From Leptodactylus fallax (taxonomy: Eukaryota; Chordata; Amphibia; Anura; Leptodactylidae): 64,000 nt of DNA. The position numbers and the translations under genes were made by a program. Below the pieces are notes generated by a model. The model did no database searches. It had not been told where the DNA came from and saw only the letters and a program-made list of their open reading frames with translations. Positions 12,228 through 20,366 of the stretch are shown here, in pieces (position 1 is the stretch's first letter; each line of letters opens with the position of its first letter). The DNA lies in NCBI GenBank assembly GCA_947044405.1, contig CAMRHE010000166.1, positions 3,721,501 through 3,785,500 on the forward strand, given 5' to 3'.

Positions 12228-13489
12228 ACTGGGTCACTGTATGTCCTCCTCATGCTGCTTCCACTGGGTCACTCTGTGTCCTCCTTATGCCGCTGCTACT
12301 GGGTCACTGTATGCCCTCCTCATGCCGCTGCCACCAGGTCACTGTATGGCCTCCTTATGTCGCTGCCACTGCTGGGTCACTCTATGGCCTCCTCATGCTG
12401 CTGCCACTGGGTCACTGTATGGCCTCCTCATGCCGCTGCCACTGGGTCACTGTATGGCCTCCTCATGCTGCAGCCACTGGGTCACTGTATGGCCTCCTCA
12501 TGCTGCAGCCACTGGGTCACTGTGTTGCCTCCTCGTACCACAGCCACTGGGTCACTGTATGCTCTCCTCATGCTATTTCCACTGGGTCACTCTGCATCCT
12601 CCTCATGCTGCTGCCACCGGGTCACTGTATGGCCCCCTCATACCGCAGCCACTGGGTCACTGTATGGCCTCCTCATGCCGCTGCCACTTGGTCACTGTAT
12701 GCTCTCCTCATGCTATTTCTACTGGGTCACTCTGCATCCTCCTCATGCTGCTGCTACCAGGTCACTGTATGGCCTCCTCATGCCGCTGCCACTGGGTCAC
12801 TGTATGGCATCCTCATGCTGTTTCCACCGGGTCACTCTGCATCCTCCTCATGCTGCTGCCACCGGGTCACTGTATGGCCTCCTCATGCCGCAGCCACTGG
12901 GTCACTGTATGCCCTCCTAAGGCTGCTACTACCTCCACCTCTGCCACTGGGTCACTGTATGTCCTCCTCATGCCGCTGTCACTGGGTCACTGTATGTCCT
13001 CCTCATGCCGCTGTCACTGGGTCACTGTATGACCTCTTCATGCTGCAACCACTGGGTCACTGTATGCCCTCCTCATGCCGTTTCCACTGGGTCACTCTGA
13101 GTCCTCCTCATGCTGCAGCCACTAGGTCACTGTATGCCCTCCTAAGACTGCTACTAACTCCACCTCTGACACTGGGTCACTGTATAGTCTCCTCATGCTG
13201 TTTCCACTGGGTCACTCTGTGTCCTCCTCATGCTGCAGCCACTGGGTCACTGTATGTCCTCCTAAGGCTGCTAGTACCTCCACCTCTGACACTGGGTCAC
13301 TGTATGGCCTCCTCATGCCGTTTCCACTGGGTCACTGTATGTCCTCCTCAGGCTACTGCCACTGGGTCACTGTATACCCTCCTAAGGCTGCTACTACCTC
13401 CACCTCTGACACTGGGTCACTGTATGTCCTCATAATGCCGCTGCCACTGGGTCACTGTATGGCCTCCTCATGCTGCTGCCACCTCCACA
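12228..13489. repeat. 35-bp tandem array, about 35 copies
   Basis: The unit is about GGGTCACTGTATGGCCTCCT followed by CATGCTGCTGCCACT, spaced exactly 35 bp (for example 12444, 12479, 12514). A longer variant with 'aaggctgctactacctcc' appears several times in the 3' third, pointing to a higher-order arrangement. No stop occurs in any forward frame, so three long overlapping plus-strand frames (up to 499 codons) run through it. Each encodes a 35-residue periodic peptide that cycles through all three frames. I see no sign that these are genes. Confidence 0.9.
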
Positions 13490-13779
13490 TTACTACCTGT
13501 AAGGCTGAGTTCACACTTGAGTTAGTTGGTCAGCGACGCCTGTCATGTGCGTGTCATACTGACTCACAGTATTGTTTCACTACCGCAGTAGGCTCCCTAT
13601 GCGTGTTACTGCAAGGCACAGTGTTCTACACCACTATACAGGCTCTCTGAAGCCAGAAAATAGATGTTTTTTAACAATATTTGCTGCAAATTAATTCGGA
13701 TTGAAGCAAATTTTTTTAGAACTTTGAATCAAACTGCAGAATTGAACTTTTGAGAAATTCGCTCATCTCTAGTTATGGC

Positions 13780-14789
13780 GTTATGAATATGGCAATACCA
13801 ATTCTGGAGCTAGTTGTTCTCTATTTATATTTTCTTATATAATTGAGCAAAGGGACTATTGAGTTTTTAAAAATTCTTTTTAAAATGAATTGTTCATATA
13901 ATTCACTGTAATGCTGGTGTAATTTATTAGCCCCGCCTCTAATATATATTAACATGTTAAAAACAAATATAACACAATTATCAAAAAATAAACAGTATAC
14001 AAAGCATAATCAGTTCTGGACATGTATAGATACCTGCACTAGCACATGTAAAACAATTCTTGAAATGGTTCCATAGAGATATTGAAACATTGCTGTACAC
14101 TTGGCAAATAAAAATCTTTCCTTGGATTTTCTTTACTTTGGAATGCAGCTTCCTACTTTGTGTACCCAGTATTGTATAGAGGACTGGTATAACCTCAGAA
14201 GCTTGCACCCATCTGAATGTGACATGCTGGCTGTGCTGCTAAATCTCTTGAATTAAAGCTTTTTTTACATGAAAATGCTGCATCAGATCACAGAAAATGA
14301 TTTACCATTGATCTCAGCAACTCCACATAAATTTTCTGCTGCACTTAGATACAATAGGAGAGCAGGAGTATAGAAGATTTGACAGTCTCAATTTCATAAA
14401 ACTGTGCTTATTGCTTATAATGGTACCAGCCCCTTAGATAATGTTCTTATTACATAAAGTATGTCAGGCTTACAGGTCTATTATTACCCATGAAAGATCT
14501 AGATCTTTTTGAAATACGGGCACATTTGCTTTGCACCAATACATCAGCACTGTGCCAGTCAATGGAAGCTCACAGGAAAGGTTTGTTTGTGTCAATTTCA
14601 AACAGTGGCAGCCACTAATGTGAATAGGCATCACTTCTTGTAGCACAAGGTATAAGGGTGTATCGAATTACCTGAATACTGGCTCAGAATAACCTGAAAA
14701 AGTCTCCTGTAGAAATCAAAATGTTCATCTGCCCTATAAAAATGCACTCAGAGGCCACTTTTGGATAGTGTACCTCTTGGTGAGAAATC
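13780..14789. other. No gene seen; AT-rich
   Basis: No coding frame above 75 codons and no classifiable repeat. Confidence 0.5.
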
Positions 14790-15530
14790 ATTGACTGCTA
14801 GTCATGCCTCTACGATGTACGTTTTGCCCAGTTGACAAGCTTGAGAGGAGGTGGATCACTGGATGTAGAGAAGCAAGTTGGTTGTTTCTACCAATTGCCG
14901 CCATCTAGGCTGCTCTGACCTAGCTGTTAGGAGGTTGGAGAACAGTGGTTACATGAAGACACGCACATGTGGCGAACAGGCTCTGGATGGCTCAGACAGA
15001 CCACCAACAAAATGGATTGTTTGATCCACTATCAAGCACAAACAGCTTCCACAGTTTCCTTGTCCACCATCAAGACACAGGTGACACCTTCATTATATAT
15101 CCCTGTTTCTGCCTGGACTATTTCCAGGCACTTAGCAGTAGGAAATTTGGCGTCACAGTGGCCATTAGTGCCCTGCCATTGACAGTGACCCACCGCCGCC
15201 TTTGTTTGCGGTGTTGTAAACAAGAAACCTGGACTGCTAATGACTGGTACAATATCATCTTTAGTAACAATTCCAGGTTCTGTTTGGGATCCAATGAGTT
15301 GGATAACATATGGAGGCCTCGATGTGAGGGTTTCAATCCTGCCTTTAATGTGGAGTAAGACACTCTCCCGACTGCTGGTTTGATGATCTGAGAAGCAATC
15401 ACATACGACAGTCGGTCACTCCTAGTAGTTATACGAGGGACATTAACAGCTCAACGATATGTACAGGACACCCTGCAGCGACATTATTCAGCAGTATAAT
15501 TCTTGCCAACACACATGGCACCAGTTTAGC
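14790..15530 (+). pseudogene. Decayed Tc1-like transposase
   Basis: The central part is readable at 14969-15358, with PLTVTHRRLCLRCC and then ETWTANDWYNIIFSNNSRF, where a Tc1 transposase normally has 'FSDESRF'. The first catalytic aspartate is replaced (SNNS). WRPRCEGFNPAF follows, and then, past a stop, DSRSLLVVIRGTLTAQRYVQ. It is a family distinct from the three better-preserved Tc1 groups in the window. No terminal repeats could be assigned. Confidence 0.65.
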
Positions 15531-15545
15531 AAATGCCCAAAGTAT

Positions 15546-16676
15546 ATAAGATAAGATAATCCTTTAATAGTCCCACCATGGGGAAATTCAGTTTGTTACA
15601 GCAGCATAGATAATACAAACACAAAAAACAATATATACAGAAGCTCCAAGGTGGAGGCATTACAGTGTATGGTGTTAAAAGCACTGGAGAAATCAAAGAA
15701 CATTATTTTCACAGTGTTTCCTGGTTTTTCCAGGTGAGAAAGAGCTCTGTGTAGAAGGTGGATGATGGCATCATCCACTCCAATGTCTGGCCTATAAGCA
15801 AACTGGAGAGGGTCCATAGCCGAGCTCACTAGAGGCCGGAGATGTGTGAGAACCAATCGCTCTAAGATCTTCATCAGGAGGGATGTCAATGCTACAGGTC
15901 TATAGTCGTTAAGGTCCATCAGATGAGGTGTCTTTGGAACTGGTACTACAGAAGATGATTTCCACAGTTGTGGTACCATTCCCAGCTTCAGGCTCATATT
16001 AAACATATATGTAATAATACCACACAGCTGGTCCCCACAAGCCTTAATTAGCCTTGCACTGATGCCATCTGGTCTTGAGGCTTTCCCAGCCTTGATTTTT
16101 TTACATTTCCTTTCTCACCTGGGCACCTGTGAAGATCAGACTGGATTTACTGGTCTGGTGAGAATTAACAGCAGGAGGTGAGGTCAGTGTGTGAGAGAGG
16201 ATTAAATGACATACTGGGGTGGGAGGAGCTGGTGTTTGATCAAATCTATTGAAGAATAGATTTAGTTCTTTAAGCCAATTAGCATCTGCTTTAACCTCTG
16301 AGACAGGCTGTCTGTGACCAGAAATTGACTTTCCAGACTGCCCTGATGTTTTTTCTATTCATTTGCTGTTACATTTTTCTCTTATAATTGGCTTTACCCT
16401 CCCGGATTTGACGCCTCAGCTCCCTTTGCAAATCCCCCAGCCTTTCCTTGTCTCCTGATTTAAATATCATATTCTTCTCTTTGAGAAGAGCTTTTATATC
16501 AGAATTAATCCATGGTTTGTGGTTAGAGAAGCACATCACCACTTTCGTGGGTACCGTGGTGTCCACACAAAAATTAATGTAGTCTGTTATGTAGTGTGTG
16601 AGTCCTTCCATGTCTTCACCATAGGAATCCTGCAGCATTTTCCATGCGGGTGTGTCAAAGCAATCCCTCAGAACCT
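15546..16676 (-). mobile_element. Rex1 LINE copy A, 3' segment
   Basis: This is minus-strand Rex1-type sequence. Its 3' end at 15546 carries 'gggactattaaaggatta'. It encodes parts of the connector and reverse transcriptase (16369-16683; 15596-16006). After the FDFSSAFNTI block (about 15660) the frame jumps straight into 3' UTR, so the rest of the reverse transcriptase including YSDD is deleted. It continues across the insertion at 16677-18101 into the segment at 18102-18760. Confidence 0.85.
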
Positions 16677-17888
16677 CACCCAATGGACCTCAACGACTAC
16701 AGACCTGTAGCACTGACATCCCACCTGATGAAGATCTTAGAGAGATTGGTTCTCACACATCTTCGCCCTCTAGTGAGCCCCGCTATGGACCCTCTCCAGT
16801 TTGCTTATTGGCCAGGCATTGGGGTAGATGATGCCATCATCCACCTTCTGCACAGGGCTCTGTCTCACCTGGAGAAACCAGGGAACACGATGAGAATAAT
16901 GTTCTTTGATTTCTCCAGTGCTTTTAACACCATACAGCCCAGGTTACTGAGAGACAACCTGGGCCTTGCTGGAGTGGACCACCACCTCTCCAACTGGATC
17001 CTAGACTACCTCACAAATCGAACTCAATACATGAGAGCCCAAGACTGTGTGTCAGGTACCGTGATCTGTAATACGGGGGCACCTCAGGGTACGGTTCTCG
17101 CCCCTTTCCTCTTCACACTGTACACTGCTGATTTTAGGTGCAACTCATCTAGCTGCTACCTACAGAAGTATTCTGACGACTCTGCAATAGTAGGCCTCAT
17201 CACAGACGATGATGACAGGGAGTACAGAGAACTGAACCGGTTTTTTGTGGACTGGTGCCACCAGAACCACCTGAAGATTAACGCGGGGAAGACCAAGGAG
17301 ATGGTGGTGGACTTCCGTAAAGGCAGATGCCCTCCAAAACCAGTGGACATCCTGGAGACGGGCATCGAGATTGTGAACACCTATAAGAACCTGGGTTTGC
17401 TCCTTAATAATAAGCTGGACTGGGCAGATCACATGGAGGCCCTGTACAGGAAGGGCCACAGCAGGCTCTACCTGCTTAGGAAGCTGAGAGCCTTTGGAAT
17501 CCGGGGGGCACTTTTTAGGACTTTCTTCAACTCGGTAGTGGCATCAGCCATCTTCTTTGGAGTGGCCTACTGGGGGAGCAGTATATCAACCAGGGACAGA
17601 AATAAACTTGACAAGCTGATTAGAAGGGCCAGCTCTGTCCTGGGGAGTCCACTGGACCCAGTGCAGGTGGTGGGTGACAGAAGGATACTGTCCGTGGTGA
17701 ACTCCATGCAGAAGAAGAAGTCCCATCCCATGCATGAGACTGTGATTGCGCTGGGCAGTACTGTCAGTGACCGACTGCTCCACTCTAGGTGTGAGATGGA
17801 GCGCTATCAGAAGTCTTTCCTCCCCACCGCGGTTAGGCTGTACAACCAACACCGACCTAAGCGGAGATCATTACACACAGAGAACTGA
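16677..17888 (+). pseudogene. Rex1 reverse transcriptase, N-terminally truncated
   Basis: About 404 codons are open to the natural stop. They include the LINE reverse transcriptase blocks FDFSSAFNTIQPRLL, GAPQGTVLAPF and the catalytic YSDDSAIVG, then the thumb and C-terminal region to the terminal HTEN. The endonuclease and fingers are missing because of 5' truncation at insertion. The first 11 codons of the longer frame (from 16644) come from the opposite-strand host copy and are not native. Confidence 0.88.
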
Positions 17889-18068
17889 AATATCTCTCTG
17901 CCTGTTAAATCCCCCCCCCCCCCTCTGCTACGTCCTATCTGTCTGTCTGCTATTAATGTAATGCCTCTCACCTTGGAACATTCCTGTACATGTTGTATTT
18001 GAATCTGCTTATCTTATCTTTGCTGCTGTAACACACTGAATTTCCCCATTGTGGGACTATTAAAGGAC

Positions 18069-18069
<1 letters not shown>

Positions 18070-18101
<32 letters not shown>
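18070..18101. repeat. (TTA)n tail of Rex1 copy B
   Basis: About ten TTA units directly follow the 'attaaaggac' 3' end. The same tail follows copy C, so it belongs to the element. On the minus strand it creates a spurious poly-Asn stretch. Confidence 0.9.
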
Positions 18102-18760
18102 CACTCTCCTCGGACCATATCCTCACTGTGTGGGTGACAGCTGGTTCTCTACGTACAAGTGGCTTGTACAGAGGCCAAAGATGCACTAGGTTATGATCTG
18201 ATCTTCCCAGGGGCAGTAGGTTTGATGAGTTATATGCCTCCCTCGCATTAGCAAAGAACAAGTCCAATATTTTGTTGTCTCTTATGTGGCAGGTTACATA
18301 CTGTGTGAAGCTGGCCAGTGTGGATGATGGAGAGACATAGTTGAAATCTCCAGACACCAGAAGGAGGGCCTGGTGGTGTAGAGACTGCAACTGGCTCACC
18401 GTGGCTTGTAGGACCTCATAGGCACCCTCAGCTTTCACAGAGGGGGGGACATATGCAGCTATCACGATGACATGCGATAGTTCCCTCGGTAAATAGAAAG
18501 GACTCATGCTCACAGGTAATAGTTCAATGTCCTTACAGCAAGTTTGCTCCTTATCACAATGTGCCTAGAATTACACCATCTATCATTCACAAATACTGCC
18601 AGCCATTCTCCTTTTCTCTTACCGCTCTCCCTTGTCCTGTCCACCCGAAGAAGTTTAAAGCCATCTAAAGAGTCAAGAGTGTCCGTAGTAACTTCGGTGT
18701 GCCAAGTCTCTGTAAACAGCATCATGCTGCACTCCCGAGACTCCTGATGATGCCTGGTCA
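18102..18760 (-). mobile_element. Rex1 LINE copy A, endonuclease segment
   Basis: The minus-strand endonuclease region is readable as LFTETWHTEVTTDT (18640-18720) and, further on, VSGDFNY and GRSDHNLVHLWP (18190-18370). It ends with TVRIWSEES next to the insertion site, and the next residues (VLRDCFDTPAW) resume at 16676. Frames are broken near 18510. The 5' end is lost near 18760. Confidence 0.85.
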
Positions 18761-18809
18761 GCGCCGCCAGTTATCATCTATTATATATCATTTCCCCTAT
18801 CATTTTGTT

Positions 18810-18935
18810 TTAAAGGAGTTATCCTGGCTTAATTCTTTTATGTCCTATCCTCAGGATAGGCTATAAGTACCTGATTGGTAGGATGGTGACACCCAGCCCC
18901 CGTTAAGCTGCACAGAACAGCTTCTGGCGCCTGTC
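18810..18935. mobile_element. TTAA-type MITE, left end only
   Basis: It starts TTAAAGGAGTTATCCTGG and carries the 'cctatcctcaggataggc' palindrome. Relatives of this family appear at 24735 and 60590. It is truncated by the 31-bp array that follows. Confidence 0.45.
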
Positions 18936-18940
18936 AGAGG

Positions 18941-19245
18941 ATAATACTGTGTGCAGGGGCCGCTATGGGGCATAATACTGTGTGCAGGGGCCGCTATGGG
19001 GCATAATACCATGTGCAGGGGCCACTATGGGGCATAATACTGTGTACAGGGGTCGTTATAAGACATAATACCGTGTGCAGGGGCCGCTATGGGACATAAT
19101 ACCATGTGCAGGGGCTGCTATGTGACATAATACCGTGTGCAGGGGTCGTCAGACTTACAATTATTGACCGGCACTCCGAGTACCTCAACTTTGATTTTTT
19201 TTTAATCGAAATCGGCACTCGAACAAAAAAGGTTACCTACCCCTG
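18941..19245. repeat. 31-bp minisatellite plus hAT-like terminus
   Basis: About seven units of ATAATACTGTGTGCAGGGGC followed by CGCTATGGGGC (period 31) run to about 19150. This is the reverse-complement orientation of the 5005 array. Then comes sequence ending 'ggttacctacccctg' (to 19245), which reads outward as CAGGGGTAGGTAACC, a hAT-style end. No partner end was found. Confidence 0.65.
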
Positions 19246-20366
19246 AGCTACATCATTGTCATTGTACTCGCACTTGCTGGCATCTACTGGCATTCTGACC
19301 ATAGGTATGGTTTCGGGCAGATTTCCTAATCCATGGTCATTTAGTGAAAGTCACAACTGGAGAAGGAGATTCAAATAGCACAAAGTACGCATGTAAATAC
19401 ACATTAAAATTCCTCACAGTGTACAGAAAACACATGTACAGAAACACTACACAAAGCATACTTGTCTTATCATGAGTGAGGACCAAACCATAATCTCGCA
19501 CTTAAGGTCATACTTGTGGAAGGTCGTTGCTTCCATCACCTTACTGGATCACCTTTTACAGTATAAACACTGGGTGTATTTGCAGCAGATTAACACTGCA
19601 TTGGCTAACTCATCGATATTTACAGTTGCAGAATAGTGGATGAGATTCCACTAAATCTTATCCTTAGGCCCCTTGCAGATGACCGTGGGGGAGATCCGTG
19701 TGCTATCTGTTTTTTCGCGAATAGCACACTGACCCATTCATTTGTTTGGGCACATACATACGACCATGTTTTTCACTGATCAGTGTGCGAGCCGTTATTC
19801 TGCGCCGCATCAGATAGAACAGGTCCTATTCTCAGTGGCGTAACAAAAGTCTTTTGGACCCTGGTGCAAACTTTTGTCCGGGGCCCCCTACCGCCTCCCT
19901 ACTGCAAATTTTTAACAGTGATGGTTACGGGTGCTGCAGCGGTATCTCAGATACTTGAAAGGGATACAGCTGTAGTACCCACAACTGCAGTTATCAAGAA
20001 TTTGATGAGTGAGCAGCACAACGCCTGGCATATAACAACAATACTGAGCTGCGTGCTTTGGGAAACAGCTGATCTGCAGGGTCCTAACTGTCTAAGAGAT
20101 ATAAAGATCAGTGGGGGTCCAACACCTGGGGCCCCTGCTGATAAATTCTTTGAAGTTACTGTGGTGCTTTTGTGAGCGCTGTGACTCCTTCCCTATTTAC
20201 AGTGCACAGCATTTTTTTTTTTTTTTTTTTTTTTCCAAGATGGCGCCGCTGGAGTGGCTGCCAGCTACAGCAGCTCTGAGACTCTCTATCTTATTTTTCT
20301 TTCTATGACTCGTTTTGTACCTCTCTACTTAAGGACTTTGCACTATGAAGAAACACACACAAAGAC

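Larger units (their letters stand above)
9382..13771 (+). mobile_element. hAT-superfamily element, 4.39 kb
   Basis: The terminal inverted repeats are TAGAGATGAGCGAATT at 9382 and its complement ending at 13771. They are flanked by a perfect 8-bp target duplication, GTTATGGC (9374-9381 and 13772-13779), which is diagnostic of hAT. The interior holds decayed BED-finger/hAT transposase sequence on the plus strand (about 11440-12030) and a large 35-bp tandem array (12228-13489). A 408-bp relative with the same ends sits at 59289. Confidence 0.9.
16677..18101 (+). mobile_element. Rex1 LINE copy B, 5'-truncated, inserted into copy A
   Basis: Plus-strand Rex1 sequence starts abruptly within the reverse transcriptase at the codons for MDLNDYRPVALTS and ends in a 3' UTR and a (TTA)n tail at 18070-18101. 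It is nearly identical to the corresponding part of copy C (22143-23585). The flanking minus-strand copy A reads continuously once this segment is removed. No target duplication longer than about three bases is evident. Confidence 0.88.

Noticed and set aside
11936..13435. 499-codon plus-strand open frame (and 317-, 249- and 151-codon companions)
   Set aside because: It runs through a stop-free 35-bp tandem array in all frames. The peptide is a pure 35-residue repeat with no family resemblance.
17968..18513. Minus-strand frame with an Asn-rich stretch
   Set aside because: The Asn run is the (TTA)n tail of an oppositely oriented LINE read in reverse, fused by chance to endonuclease codons.
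19783..20175. 130-codon plus-strand frame
   Set aside because: It crosses the hAT left terminus and target duplication and shows no protein family features.
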